The notes: generated from the sequence alone by a model not told the origin. Positions 23,333 through 35,703 are shown, counted from the stretch's first letter. The stretch is DNA of 64,000 nucleotides from Thozetella sp. PMI_491 (GCA_021432635.1 MU270051.1:186001-250000), one strand, 5' to 3'. Numbers and translations are program-made.

Positions 23333-26300
23333 TTAACGGTCCTTGAAGTCTCGCGGTTTACTGGAGAGCAATTGGGAGAGAACAAAGTGGTTGACGTCCT
23401 CATCTCCCCAATAGCTCATGTGCGACGCGATCGTTGTAATAGGGTTGAAGTCCAGTACGCTCCTATACGATAGTTAGCCTTTGTCGCGGTTTTCTCTTTG
23501 CTGGCTGCTGTTTCTTACTCTTGTATGCTGTAGTCAACCCTGCCATTTCTGTTGAGGGCTCGGACCTTCAACTCCTCGCGCTTCAGTTTCTGCGCCTTCT
23601 CCTCCTCCTCTACCCACTTCTTCGCCTCTAGGCTTTCGTTCCCTTTCTCCTTGGCCAAGTCTAAGCGTTTCTTCTGGAATCTGCTGAATAGGGTCTCTAG
23701 CTCGTCGTCGAGCAGCGTCGCCTCGTTACCGCTGGCGGTCAGGCGTCCCATTGCACCATCTGCTAGCTGGCGCTGGCGCTCGGCCGTCCTCTCACTCCGC
23801 TGTGCATCCGAGAGATTGGCATCGTTGGCGATCACACCAGCTGAAATGTTGGTTCCTGCGCCGGGGCTTGTTCGATGTTGGCTCTGTGTGATGTTCGCGA
23901 CATCCTCTTGACTGAGCCCGAGGCTCCTGTTGAGTAGGCTGCTCGCAATTCCTGAACTTAGACTGCTCCAAAACCCGCTGACACTCTGCCCAACTTTGGC
24001 CCCGATGCCCGTCAGACCTTGTGGGGCTACGGACCCAAAAATACCTCTCTTGGTATATGGAAGTGTTTGCGGTTTCATCGATGACATGACCTGAGCGATG
24101 AGCGGTTCAAGGCGATATGAGATGGGATCGGAGGGGTGGAAGACGTTGAAGAGTTGCTTGACTTTTGGGGACGATATTGTGTATGGAAGCCCCGTCACAG
24201 GAGAGATTCTCTGGTCCGAATGGCTGCTTGCGATCGTTGTGTGAAGGAACGGGTCGTCGTAGTAATCAGGGTTGAGGGGACTTTCTGACGGCATCGAGTT
24301 GGGGAGGTGTCGCGCAGAGATAGTTCGTCCCTTCAGCATCTGGAACAGACCGATGGGCGAGCCGAGAGCATAAAAGTCTTCCACATCGAAGTCGAATTCT
24401 AGGTCCTTCGGGATCCTAGACTCATATCTGTCTTGGGATGGCCAGAACCTAAGAGGATTCTTAGGTTGCTCTGCGCCCTTCGTGTTTTCCTTTTGGCGGC
24501 ACAGTATATCGAACATGATTGCGGAACCTAAGCTATGGCCTATGATGTGGATCTTGCCCTTGAATTCGGGATTGCGTTCCTTGAAGAGCCTGTAGATACG
24601 GTTCGACTCTTTGAGAACAATATCTGATATCTGTTCTCTGTAGCCGCTTTGGTAAAGCAGCACGTCCAGGGCGAGGTCTGAAATGAGAGATCTCGCAAAT
24701 GCCACCCCCTCAATTGTGATGTCCTCTAGGGATGGATCTGTGGTGCACGTGAGTGATAGCACATAAGAGGCATATGGGGATGGATCTAGATATACTCACA
24801 CTCATCTTCTTCGTTGAAAGTTTCGCCCAGGTCGTGCTCTCCTTTCTTTTGCTTTCGCTTAGGAAAGTCTAGCAGATGACGCCACAGAACCGGTAGCACC
24901 TGGACACGACAGTTTCCAGGTCCTTTGTCGTTGATTTCCGAGTTTAGAGCTCGCAGATCAGCTGAGCTGGAATAGACTGTTTTCATCGTCTTACGAAGGA
25001 CATTTACATCATGAACGAAGTTGATGCTCTCCATTCTGTGCAACGGTTAGCTGGGTTTTGTATCAAAGAAAGGCGGTGGTTGGCTTGCCTGAGGCCGAGC
25101 AGCTGCCCAATGCCATGAGTAACAAGAACTAGATGTTCAATATCGCGGCCTTGCGTCTCGCCTAGTCGAGCGTTGTAATCGTCAACAATATCCTGTTCCT
25201 CACGTTTCCGGATGGCCTCATCCACTTGATCTGGGTTCTCAGAGCCCTCTATCAAGTTGGACAATTGCCGGGTAAGACGGTTCTGTCTGCTAGGAACAGT
25301 GTTAGTATGCACGAATTCTGAAAGGGGTATAGCACACCACACAAACCTTTCGAAATCTCCCGGTTCTTCTGTTTTGATGGCAATGTCCACTGAGTCCAAT
25401 CTCGTAGAAGCAGGAGCGGAGCGTCTCTTGAGCATTTTCTGCTGCTTCTCGTCTTTCTCTGTCAAAGTAGATTTCGTCCCTGTCGGCGTTGACGGACGCT
25501 TTTCGTCTTTACTCTTGTTAGGTTCACTGTAGCCCCGGACCAACTTAACGCCGCCCATGTACCCACCCCCAGCAAAGGTCTCATATACCGTCGAGGTTAC
25601 CCAAGAGAGCACGCCATCTGAAGATAGCCATGCTGTGTTGGCATCCTGATAGGTAGCCACGTTGTTCATATAAGCGCCAAAGAGACGATAAACTTGGGGA
25701 CGGTGCGGAGGGGCGGCAGGTGCATTTGGCTTTGCAGTCCCGTCAACCTGCGCTGTTGCTGTTTCCGTCAGGTTCTCGGATGAAGGCTTCTGGCTTGGAC
25801 CCTGGGAACCGGAGTTGCTACGAAGCCTTGGATACATCCATGGCTTAATTTTGAGATAGCCTTCTTCGAGTTGCGCTGCTAGATTATCCTCGCAAGGTCG
25901 TAAGGTCGAACCCTCCTGGTAAAACCAGGCGCCACGTCGGACGTCGTAGGTTGGGCCAAGCCAGTAGACGGGCGACAGCTCTCTTTCTTCAATCCCCACC
26001 TCGAACAGGAAGTCCTCGTTGACAGGAACCCTGGTTCCGCCAGGCCGCTCCCACATTTCCTCTGCGTCTGTAGTCTGCTGCGGGTCGTCGACGGACACGA
26101 CCCGAGGCCGCTTGGAGCCGGCGCGCACGCTTCCGGTTCTTGGGACGGGGGCTGCATCACGCTCCTCCTCTATCGCCTCGAGTTTGGTTTGGTATGCTGC
26201 CTCGAGGGCACGGGAGTCTCCAGGCGAGAAGGCGACGTATTTCTTGGGTTGAGCCTGGGGCTTTTTGTCGTCATCGTTCTTGCTCTTGAGAAACTTCGGT

Positions 26301-26630
26301 TTGCGCTTTGGCACCTGCGGAGGACCAGGCAGGTTAGCCATAGGCCAAGTATGAGGTCATAAGGAGGCAAAAGATTAGGACTCGACGAACATCAACGGCA
26401 TGAAACCACTGCACAACTAGCGGTGGGCAATCGGCAGGGTACTTCTTCAAGCTCTGTCCGTAGAATGGATTCGAGCTATGGTCGCCCGGATTGACAGAGG
26501 CGGGCGATCGAGGAGCGGGCTCTTTCGCTACGGGTGTCGAGCTGCGGCTTCCGGACCATGGGTTGATCGAGTCGACGGCAGATGACAGGTATGATTTCTC
26601 GACCTTCTTGTCACTGGTGCCGGGAGCCAT
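23333..26630 (-). CDS. DDHD-domain phospholipase (PA-preferring PLA1 / yeast DDL1 type)
   Basis: Predicted intracellular phospholipase A1. Exons (minus) 26630-26391, 26314-25347, 25286-25089, 25035-24800, 24737-23519 and 23462-23333 give 996 residues. The lipase elbow is GHSLGS (in HIIGHSLGSAIMFD), preceded by the conserved HLVLVTHGIGQLLGLR oxyanion region and followed by the DDHD core (VEDFYALGSPIGLF, FHPSDPISYRLEPL). The C-terminus has a basic/acidic coiled segment. The intron at 25088-25036 begins with GC rather than GT. The 60-base intron at 25346-25287 has no stop and keeps frame. The start at 26630 (MAPGTSDKK) matches related fungal proteins; in-frame codons upstream exist. Yeast YOR022C is mitochondrial, but no clear presequence is visible here. 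Confidence 0.9.
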
Positions 26631-27852
26631 GTTCGCGATGGTGTGCCCTGGAGGCCATTCGAAATACGGCGCCGCAATGCTGGCCGAGAGGAGTGGTTTG
26701 GTCCCGCCGAGAAGGAGGGAGCACTGGCTTCGCAGGCCGCAGTGCAGGGTAACCGGGAGGCGCGCCAACTTGAAGGGGCAGGGAGCTCAAGAGAGCTGCG
26801 CAGTCACGGAGCTCTAGGTTGCCTATTGGCCGAGAGCTAAACCAAGGTTAAAGTTGAGCAAAGGAATGGCCTGTGGCCGCACCAAAGGATCCTGGCAGAA
26901 AGGCGTGGGGGCGCATACGGGCACAGGGCAGCTTGCGTGACTCGGTTTCATGCGAAAAGCATTGTGCAAGGGAAGACGAGGGAGGGAGGCTGTTGTAGAG
27001 CAAAGGCCTCGACCCTCTCGGTTTTGGGGACAGAGGAGGGTCCGCTGGCTGAGAAGAATGACGCCGTTGAACCGGGATCTAACCTGGGTGCAGGTGATGG
27101 GTGGTGGGGCAAGCGGAAAGCTCCATCTGATCGAGTCAAACTGGAACGGCCATGTGCTCAGGAGTGTCATGTTGCTCTTCCCTGTCCACACAGCCAACAG
27201 CTAGCAAGCCCAGGGGAGGAATTGATAATACGGGATTTATACGTCGCCCTCGGCCTATCAAGACAAATGCATTTATTTCTTTGTCTAGACGGGGGTGAGG
27301 TACTCTTACAACGGGCGTCTGCAGAACCAAAGTAGGAGGCTCTGATTCTACGGCTGCGGGGCAGTCCAAGCTCTCCATAGTGGCTCGAGAGCAGTACTTA
27401 TGTACTTAGGTACATTAGGTACCATTCCGGCCGCCGAGAGACAAGTGTTAGTGTTGACAAGGCTGGTCTGGACCCCTCCGGTTTTCTCTGCAGTGTAGGT
27501 AACTTTAGTACCTGATGTACTGTACGTACAGTAGCACTGCACAACATAGTGGGGCCAGTCGTCCAAGTGGGGAATCGCAGCTGCCCCGCGTTCGAAAAAT
27601 CGCAACAGAAAATTATTTGATCTGCGGCTCGTTGCCAACCCAAGAAAGTTCGCAGCGAAGAGTCACTCGAGCTTAGGATTGCCGCAACGGCACCCCACGA
27701 CCCCCCAAATCTCCTCCCCCGTACTTCTCTCGATTCCTCATACCTGCATCCCCCGACGATGCTCCGGTGATGCCGTCACTGCTGCGGGCTCGAGCTTCTA
27801 AATATCCCACCCACAAACCCAGTCTGCGACAGTCGCAGTCCCGCAGAACAAG
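26631..27852. other. Divergent promoter region between DDHD phospholipase and RPC1
   Basis: About 1.2 kb between divergent starts. 27390-27540 is rich in TAGGTAC/GTAC words and includes a perfect 14-bp palindrome. Open frames near 26937-27335 and 27348-27638 have no recognised similarity. Confidence 0.5.
27519..27532. repeat. Perfect 14-bp palindrome ACTGTACGTACAGT
   Basis: Self-complementary sequence in the RPC1/DDHD divergent promoter, inside a cluster of GTAC words. It could be a dimeric-factor site or only part of the local repeat texture. Confidence 0.6.
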
Positions 27853-30800
27853 ATGGCGGTTGACGAGTCCAGAGTGATCGTCAAGGAGCAGCTGGTTGAC
27901 CAGCTTCCAAAGAGATTTAAAGGACTCAAATTTGGAATCCAGTAAGTCTCTTCTACTCTGGTGCAGTCGCGCCACATGCCTCCACCACGGGGAAACAAGA
28001 TAGCTGACTGGCCTCGTTCTCGCGTAGATCCAACCAAGACATTGTCAGCCAGGGAGTCCTCGAGATCTCGGATAGCATGCTCTACGATGTCGACCGCAAC
28101 AGAGCCCCGTATCCCCACGGCCCCCTGGATCCGCGTCTGGTAATACGAAGCTTGCCGGGTCGTACGGTTGTGGACATGCGTGCTGACAGCTTTTCAGGGT
28201 ACTTCAAGCAAGACGGGAAAGTGCTCGACCTGCCAACTTGCCTTGAACTTCTGCTCTGGCCACTTCGGCCACGTTCGTCTTCCGCTTCCGTGCTTCCACA
28301 TTGGCTATCTGAAGTACATCCAAATGATTTTGCAGAATATCTGCAAAGATTGCGCCAAGGTACTGCTGACAGAACCGCAGCGTCGCCAGTACCTCAGGGA
28401 GCTGCGGAAGCCCGGCATCGATAATCTTCGACGCGCCAATATTGTCAAGAAGATCAACGAGCAGTGCAGGAAGGCCAAGACGTGTCCTCACTGTGGCTCT
28501 GTCCAAGGTACCATCCGCAAGATCAGCGTCATGAAGCTGGTTCATGACAAGTTCTCGACATTCAACAAGTCGACAGCACAAAAAAAGGTTGCCCCGGAGA
28601 GCAAGATCCAGTTTGATGCATCCTTCGCCCAAGCCAAGAAGACAATCGGCGACCTAGAGAAGCACACGCGAAGAGCGATGGACGATCTCAACCCCCTCAA
28701 GGTTCTCAACCTCTTCAAGGCCATCAGTCCCACCGACTGCGAGCTTCTAGGTCTGGACCCTAGTGAAGGCAGGCCAGAAATGTTCATCTGGCAGTACCTC
28801 CCGGCGCCCCCGATCTGTATCCGTCCGTCAGTCGCTCAGGACAACGCTAGCACGGAGGACGACATCACCAGCAAGCTCTCGGAAATTGTGCTGTACAGCG
28901 GTCACCTGCGCGCCTCGCTGCAGAAAGGCACTTCTCTCTCCATCATTATGGAGCAATGGGAGTTCCTCCAGCTCCAGGTTGGCATGTATGTCAACAGTGA
29001 CGTCCCCGGTCTCAACCAGCCCGGATATGGCAAGCCTATCCGGGGCTTTTGCCAGCGGCTTAAGGGGAAACAAGGACGCTTCCGAGGAAACCTGTCGGGC
29101 AAGCGTGTCGACTTCTCTGGGCGGACTGTCATCTCCCCAGACCCGAACCTGGGCATCGATGAGGTAGCTGTTCCTCAACTTGTTGCGAAGAATCTAACCT
29201 ACCCCGAACGAGTGCATAGCCGCAACATCGAGAAGTTGCGCCAGTGCATCCTCCGGGGCGCAAGCGTGTGGCCCGGCGCTCAGGGTGTCACGAAGAACGG
29301 GGACAATGGCGCCTACAAAATCAATCTGAAGTATGGCGATCGCGAAGCCGTCGCCAAGGAACTCAAGATCGGCGACGTCGTCGAGCGACACTTAGAGGAT
29401 GGCGACGTTGTGCTCTTCAACCGGCAGCCTTCCTTGCACAAGCTGAGTATAATGAGCCATCTTGCCAAGGTCCGCCCGTGGAGAACATTCCGCCTCAACG
29501 AGTGTGTCTGCACCCCTTACAACGCCGATTTCGATGGAGACGAGATGAACCTACACGTCCCTCAGACCGAGGAGGCGCGTGCGGAAGCCATTAACCTGAT
29601 GGGGGTCAAGAACAACCTAGCAACTCCCAAGAATGGCGAGCCTATCATTGCCGCTACTCAGGACTTCATTACTGCCGCATATCTCCTCAGCAGTAAGGAC
29701 CGTTTCTTTGACCGGAAGACGTTCACGTACATTTGCATGCATATGCTAGCTGGCGAGCAACGCGAGTATCTCGAGCTCCCCCCACCAGCCATCATCAAGC
29801 CGCGGGCTCTTTGGACAGGGAAGCAGGTTTTTAGCATCATGATCCGCGCCAACAAGAAATCGCCAGTCATGGTGAATCTGGACGCGAAATGCAGAGACTA
29901 CCAAGCCGTGGCCGGGCAGATCCCGGATATGGACATCAACGATGGCTGGCTAGTTATCCGCAACTCTGAAGTAATGTGTGGAGTCATGGACAAGTCGACA
30001 GTCGGAGAAGGCAAGAAGGACTCAGTGTTCTACGTCATTCTCCGTGACTTCGGCCCCATTCATGCGGCCACCGCCATGAACCGCTTGGCGAGACTCTGTG
30101 CACGACAGCTGACCCTGCGGGGCTTCTCGATCGGCGTGGGAGATGTCTTCCCGTCGCAAAGTCTAAACGACAAGAAGTACGACCTGGTTGAGGATGCCTA
30201 TAAGAAGTGTGATGACTTGATCGAGACTTTTAAAAAGGGAAAGCTGGAAAAGGCCCCCGGATGTGATCTAGAGCAGACCCTGGAAAACGCCATATCCGGC
30301 ATCCTTAGCAAGGTTCGATCGCAGGCTGGCGACTACTGCGTCAGCACATTGAGCAAGAACAATGCCCCTTTGATCATGGCCAAGTCTGGATCGAAGGGCT
30401 CTGCCATCAATGTCGCACAGATGATTGCTTGTGTTGGGCAGCAAATTATTAGTGGCCAGCGTGTGCCTGATGGGTTCCAGGACCGGAGTCTGCCGCATTT
30501 TCACAAGAACGCTCGCCAGCCTCCGTCGAAAGGTTTCGTGCGCAACAGCTTCTACAACGGCCTTTTCCCCACCGAGTTCCTTTTCCATGCCATCTCGGGC
30601 AGAGAAGGTCTGGTCGATACCGCTGTCAAAACGGCCGAGACTGGTTACATGTCCCGACGCTTGATGAAGTCGCTCGAGGACCTCTCTACCGAGTACGATG
30701 ACACTGTGCGCACTTCGTCGGACGCTATCGTACAATTCCAATTCGGCGCTGACAAGCTCGACCCTGTCGACATGGAGGGATCTGCTGTTCCGGTGCACTT

Positions 30801-32523
30801 CGACCGCACTTGGACGCATGCCGAGAATCTGACATGGAACAACTCGGACCGCCCTCTGCTGCCCCAGGAGATTATGGACCTCTGTATGGTCAGGCTTGAT
30901 CACGAGCGGAAAGCCTACACCAGGAGAGATCTGGTCACGAACGAGGTGTTGGATTATGATGACCCGCGAGACATCGCGACCGATGAGCACGAGAGCGCGC
31001 GAGGGTTCCTCGACTCAATCCAGGACTATGTTGCCGGACGAGCGGCGAAGCTGGCCAGAGCCCGCGCAAAGGCGGCAGGCCTCGAGCACAAGATAGCCGG
31101 TGATTCGAAGACAGACATGTACTACAAAATCCTGGAACAGGACAAGAAGAACCAGGTCGTGCTCGCGCAAGCCGAGCAAGATCTTGTCGACCGGGTGGCG
31201 AAAGTCTCAGAGGCAACCGTGGGCCGCTTTATCCAACTCTGCCTGACTAAATACAAGAAAGCCCAGGTGGAGCCAGGGCACGCCGTCGGTGCGGTCGGAG
31301 CCCAGTCTATTGGTGAGCCAGGCACCCAAATGACGCTAAAGACTTTCCACTTTGCCGGTGTGGCTGGCATGAGCATCACCCAAGGTGTTCCCCGTATCAA
31401 GGAGATCATCAATGCCTCCAAGACCATTAGCACGCCGGTCATCACCTGCCCGCTGGAGAACAAAAAGCAGATCGAAGTGGCAAGGGTGGTGAAGGGCAGG
31501 ATCGAGAAGACGTATGTCTCGGACGTTGCTCGGTTTGTCGAGGACGAATGGGACAGGGACAGCGCCAAGATCATACTTGAAATCGACATGGGTGCCCTCG
31601 CGGACATGCACCTGGGCATCGCCCTGAAGGACATCGCGGATGCAATTCTCAAGGCCAAGAAGCTCAAGCTCAAGATCGAGAAGGAGGACATCTCGATTGG
31701 CGGGAACCGTGTCGAAGTGATGGTCAGGAACACGTGGATGGACGCGACCGCGGCCAAGAAAGCGAGCCGTGTCCGGGCGGCGGCGGCGGAGAAGAACCAG
31801 ATGATCGGATCCCAGACCATGGACGAGGCCTCGGACATGCAGCTGCGCGTCAACTTCTTGAAGCGGCTGCTCCCGAGCGTCCCTATTTCGGGCTATCCAG
31901 AGGCGACCCGTGCCATCATCCAGACAAGCGAAAACGAAGAGCACACGGTGCTAGTGGAGGGCTACGGTCTCCGAGCCTGCATGACTACCGAGGGTGTAAT
32001 CGGTGTCAAGTGCAAGACCAACTCGGTGCTAGAGTGCCGCGACGTGCTGGGTATCGAGGCAGCGAGGACAACCATCGCAGCCGAGATCAATGAGGTTATG
32101 GGCGAAATGAGCATCGATCCTCGGCACATGCAGCTCCTAGCCGACGTCATGACATTCAAGGGTGAAGTCTTGGGCATCACTCGATTCGGAATGTCCAAGA
32201 TGCGAGACAGTGTTCTCCAGCTGGCCTCGTTCGAGAAGACGCCGGACCACCTGTTTGATGCCGCGGCCGGCATGAAGTCTGACCGCATCGAGGGTGTCAG
32301 CGAGTGCATCATCATGGGGCAGACGATGAGCATCGGTACGGGGTCATTCCAGGTTGTACGACGGCTGGGCATCACAGATGGTCAACTGCAGCCGCGGCCG
32401 ACCATCTTCGAGAACGCTTGGAAGCAAGATGAAGAGGCTCGGAAGACGGCCAGGCTGGAACGACGGAACGCGAGCAGGATGGTGCGTACACAGGGCCAGC
32501 CTATGGTTTCCGCCGCAGCTTGA
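27853..32523 (+). CDS. RPC1: RNA polymerase III largest subunit
   Basis: Catalytic subunit (C160 type) that makes tRNA, 5S rRNA and other small RNAs. Exons 27853-27941, 28028-28139 and 28198-32523 give 1508 residues. The N-terminal zinc site reads CSTCQLALNFCSGHFGH, followed by CKDC..CPHCG. The clamp/lid segment GKRVDFSGRTVISPDPN is present, and the active-site metal motif NADFDGDEMN places aspartates at 511, 513 and 515. The bridge-helix/trigger-loop stretch QSIGEPGTQMTLKTFHFAG is intact. The lack of a heptad tail rules out Pol II, and the KGSAINVAQMIACVGQQ region fits Pol III. The two small 5' introns are needed to join the conserved N-terminus MAVDESRVIVKEQ. Confidence 0.97.
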
Positions 32524-33227
32524 GTGAAGGAAAGGATGGGCAGGTTAGCCAACCATGCTGTACAAATAGAACATGTAGGACGAAACAAGGGGCCGCCACG
32601 CGTGGCATTTCTCAGAACTACACTTCTGGCCGATTCTTGAGGATGAGTTTGTGGGTTGCCATGAATTGTGCCACGTTCAATCTCGGCTGCGAACTCCCAC
32701 AGGCCGAGGCACTTCTCATTTATGGCACTACTAGAAGTCGGCCTGACCACTGCTGCCAAAGCCCTACGTACCAAGCCTTCTGGCCAGCCACAAGCAGTAA
32801 CGGACTGGTTTGTTGTCCACTAAGTTAGGATGTGGGGTTAATGAGCGCCCGTTTGCAACGCTACCGGTTAGCTATTTGCCGAAGCTGAATCTGAGCAGCG
32901 TGCACCGCCACCACCTTCGCCTGCTGGGCCTCAACCTTCATTGGCTAGGCACACCAGGTTCCCTCGGCAGGCGTCTTGAAGTGCAAGCAGTTCCTGGGCC
33001 TTCCGCCGCGAAATCACATGGGATACGGGTTGCTTCACCAGGTAGACGGGACCTATTTGATGACTAGTTCATCCCGCCCTTCCTTCGAGATGGAGGGAGC
33101 GCTTCTTCCACCAGCTTCTTGTCCATCGTACCACTTTGAAGTAATCTCGCCTTCTTCACCTTGCATCTATCGTCCATCTGTCCCCGTCTTGGCACGTGTC
33201 TAGTCGGATCTTGGGAGAGCAACGAAC
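32524..33227. other. Intergenic region
   Basis: RPC1 3' flank and upstream region of the ankyrin gene. No additional feature is recognised. Confidence 0.5.
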
Positions 33228-34658
33228 ATGGGCGCCGGCCAAGACGAACACACGTCGCATAACCCGGTATCGCTCGTCGGCGCGAGCTCACACTCATCTC
33301 AGTCGGTCCCATTATGGACACCAGTCCGCAACGATGATGGCGATGAGCCCGTCCCAGAATACACCGAGTGTCAAGATGATGGGTGGGCAGAAGCCCTAGC
33401 TGCTCTTCGCGAGAACAGCGCGGTCCTCGAGCTCCCGATTCTCCGCTGGCCGGACTTTCCAGCAGATGCCGACGGCCGGGAGCAGTACCAACTCGCCTCG
33501 GACATCATCACCTCGTTCTACCGCTCTATAGATGCGCAAAACACCGAGGCCGTCGCAGCTCTGATCCACCAGGGCCTTGTGTCACCCGATGTCACCGACA
33601 GACATGGCGCAACCCCCCTTATCGCCGCGGTGCAGACGGGTCATGCAGGTGTCATCCGGGCCCTGCTCCAGCTTGGCGCCGAGGTCGACGGGTTTGGCAC
33701 CACTCCGGAGAAGCTGCAGCGCCCCGCCCGTACCCCTTTGCAGGTCGCTGCCAGGGATGGAAATTTGGTCGTGGTGAAACTCCTCAGAGAAGAGTTTGGG
33801 GCCGACGACGCGATAATCGCCCCGGACGGCCAGCTCGCTCTCCGGCTAGCGGCGGAAAACAAACACCGAGAGGTCGTCGACTACCTACCAGTAAGACGGG
33901 GTGGCGAGTTTCGTCGCTGGAAGGCCCACCACGAGGTTGCCCTCCGAAGGTGTAAACTCGCAGCGCGGAAAGTCGGCTTCGCTCTGAAGTGCATCTTCTG
34001 GTATCTGCCCAAGCTTATCGTGTGGTGGCTTCCAAAATACTGCATATTTATCCCGCTTAAGAAGTCAGCAAAATGGGCGTGGAAGAATCGAGACAAGTTC
34101 AAGGGTTGGTGCAAGCGTCAAGTGGTCGAGTTTCCTCGGAGAGTGAAGAAAGCGGCAAAGTCCACTTGGGACGCCATCAAGAAGGTCCCTAGTGCGACCC
34201 GCAGGCTGCTTGGTGCCATAATAAAGGCACTACCTCGTGCCGCCAAGGCTGTCGGCCTCTGGATCTGGGGGTTTCTCAAGGCATTTGGCCGTGCTTTGGG
34301 GTCCGTCGCCAACCGAACCGTCTCTTTCCTGCACACCGCCGTCACCGCGATCGCGACCTTCTTCCGCGACCTCACCTTGCAAGATGTTTGGAACGGACTA
34401 CGCGGTATCCTCGCAGCGGTTTTTATTGAAGTTCCAAAGACAGTCTGGGGACTAATAAAAGACCTTGGAAATGTAGCTTACAAGGTACTGGACGAGCTCG
34501 TCGGAGATCTTGGGAAGTTTCTGTGGCTATTAGTAGGGGCACTTCTCTGGTTAGCCAAGTACATACCAGAGAAACTGGCAGAGATGGTGGCTAGCATTGG
34601 CAGCTCTGTAGCCAAGGGCGGTCACGAGGTTCGGGTCTGGGTCAACCCAAAGGCGTGA
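33228..34658 (+). CDS. Ankyrin-repeat protein with tryptophan-rich, amphipathic C-terminal tail
   Basis: Single exon, 476 residues. Residues ~100-220 carry three ankyrin-type repeats (DRHGATPLIAAVQTGHAGVI; ARTPLQVAARDGNLVVVKLL; a third, degenerate). From about 222 to the end the protein changes character: 15 tryptophans in about 250 residues, spaced in cationic/aromatic helices such as WYLPKLIVWWLPK, KWAWKNRDKFKGW and LWIWGFLKAFGRAL. Several hydrophobic stretches could insert in or lie on a membrane. No catalytic motif is present. The ankyrin part suggests protein binding and the tail suggests membrane attachment or pore-like packing; both are inference. No named family is recognised for the tail. 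Confidence 0.85.
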   Translation: MGAGQDEHTSHNPVSLVGASSHSSQSVPLWTPVRNDDGDEPVPEYTECQDDGWAEALAALRENSAVLELPILRWPDFPADADGREQYQLASDIITSFYRSIDAQNTEAVAALIHQGLVSPDVTDRHGATPLIAAVQTGHAGVIRALLQLGAEVDGFGTTPEKLQRPARTPLQVAARDGNLVVVKLLREEFGADDAIIAPDGQLALRLAAENKHREVVDYLPVRRGGEFRRWKAHHEVALRRCKLAARKVGFALKCIFWYLPKLIVWWLPKYCIFIPLKKSAKWAWKNRDKFKGWCKRQVVEFPRRVKKAAKSTWDAIKKVPSATRRLLGAIIKALPRAAKAVGLWIWGFLKAFGRALGSVANRTVSFLHTAVTAIATFFRDLTLQDVWNGLRGILAAVFIEVPKTVWGLIKDLGNVAYKVLDELVGDLGKFLWLLVGALLWLAKYIPEKLAEMVASIGSSVAKGGHEVRVWVNPKA

Positions 34659-34826
34659 GATGGCCTCCTGAATCTTGCACCAGGTAAACTCTTTTAATAC
34701 AACTATGAAAATATCTACAATCCATCTGGCTTTTACAACCCTAACTTTTCAAGTGAGAAAAGCGGATTATGAGCGAGACACATCCTGCCAAATACCGGGG
34801 ATCGGTCGTAGTAGAAAACAAACTTG

Positions 34827-35703
34827 TCAGGCATGATCACCTTTGTTGATGTCAGGCGGCAAGTGTTCCCCGGGCTGGTCATCACACAAGCACAGGGTGT
34901 CATGGGACGCGAAATAATCGCGCCCGTAGCAGATAAAGAGTTGCTCACCTGGTTGGATGTCCCGGTTGGCTACAAAGAGTATTAAGTTGCGCTTTCCAAC
35001 AGAGGTAGACAAGGCCGTCACATTGGGCTTGCAATGGGAGTTGACGAACCGCGTCCAGTTTCCCAACCTGTTAGCATCAACGTCATAGACACTTGGCGAC
35101 CCGGAGAAGGTGTAGAGCCCGTAGTTGACTCCCGGCGGCCGAAGCACACCCAGATACTCACCCAGATGCTCCCCTTTTGGTATCAGCTTGCTGGGGCGAG
35201 CAAAAACTCCATATCCCAACTCTCCTACACGCCTGATTTCAACGAGATTGCTCTTACCGCGGAGAAACGACGCCTTGAACGCTTTGTAGCAGTCATAGCT
35301 GCAATTACCGGCTCGGAAATTCAGAGGTTCGGAACAGTGCGTGCACGAGACTATGTTGCCGCGCTCAAGTCTGGGCCGGAGCAGCCTACATAGCAGTACT
35401 TGATCTATTTCATCCAGACGGTTAGCATGAAGTTGTGTATAAGGGAAAGAATACTGGAAAGTGGACGGGGAGCTGTGGATATTCGGGAAAACAGAACTGC
35501 CTAGGGGGGGGCGGGAGGGGGGAGGACTCACTCGTTAGCTTGTTTCTTGGAATTCCCCTAAGAGCTCTATGCCCAGAAAACTCTGCAGGGTCGGCAATGT
35601 GGTCAGCTATTTTACGGGGCATAGGGCCTCGTTGTGTTGCCCTGATTACGTGTTTTCTCGTCCTACGCTCATCCCACGCCTTGAACGGAGGGTATTTCGC
35701 CAT
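34827..35703 (-). CDS. Small SET-domain protein (putative lysine methyltransferase)
   Basis: Exons (minus) 35703-35532 and 35404-34827 give 249 residues. The N-terminus is basic and followed by a CTHC..CSYDCYKAF cysteine cluster. The SET domain spans about residues 130-225, with GYGVFA and GEYLGVL at its start, NWTRFVNSHCKPNV (the NH motif region) and GEQLFICYGRDYF (the GEE/Y motif). A short post-SET-like CLCDDQPGEH follows. The intron was placed by phase and by a TGCTAAC branch point shortly before the acceptor at 35405; other acceptors break the frame. The intron contains a long C-tract after the donor. The start is the first ATG in frame; an additional upstream exon cannot be excluded. The methylation target is unknown. 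Confidence 0.83.
35504..35522 (+). other. G-run cluster inside the SET-gene intron
   Basis: Runs of 8, 3 and 6 G separated by single bases. The transcript (minus strand) therefore carries a C-tract directly downstream of the donor GTGAGT. Confidence 0.65.

Noticed and set aside
26015-26340. Start of the DDHD phospholipase inside the second exon region (MANLPGPP...)
   Set aside because: The codons before VPKRKPKF are intron sequence; the upstream exon with SYLSSAVDSINPW joins in frame through the intron at 26390-26315.
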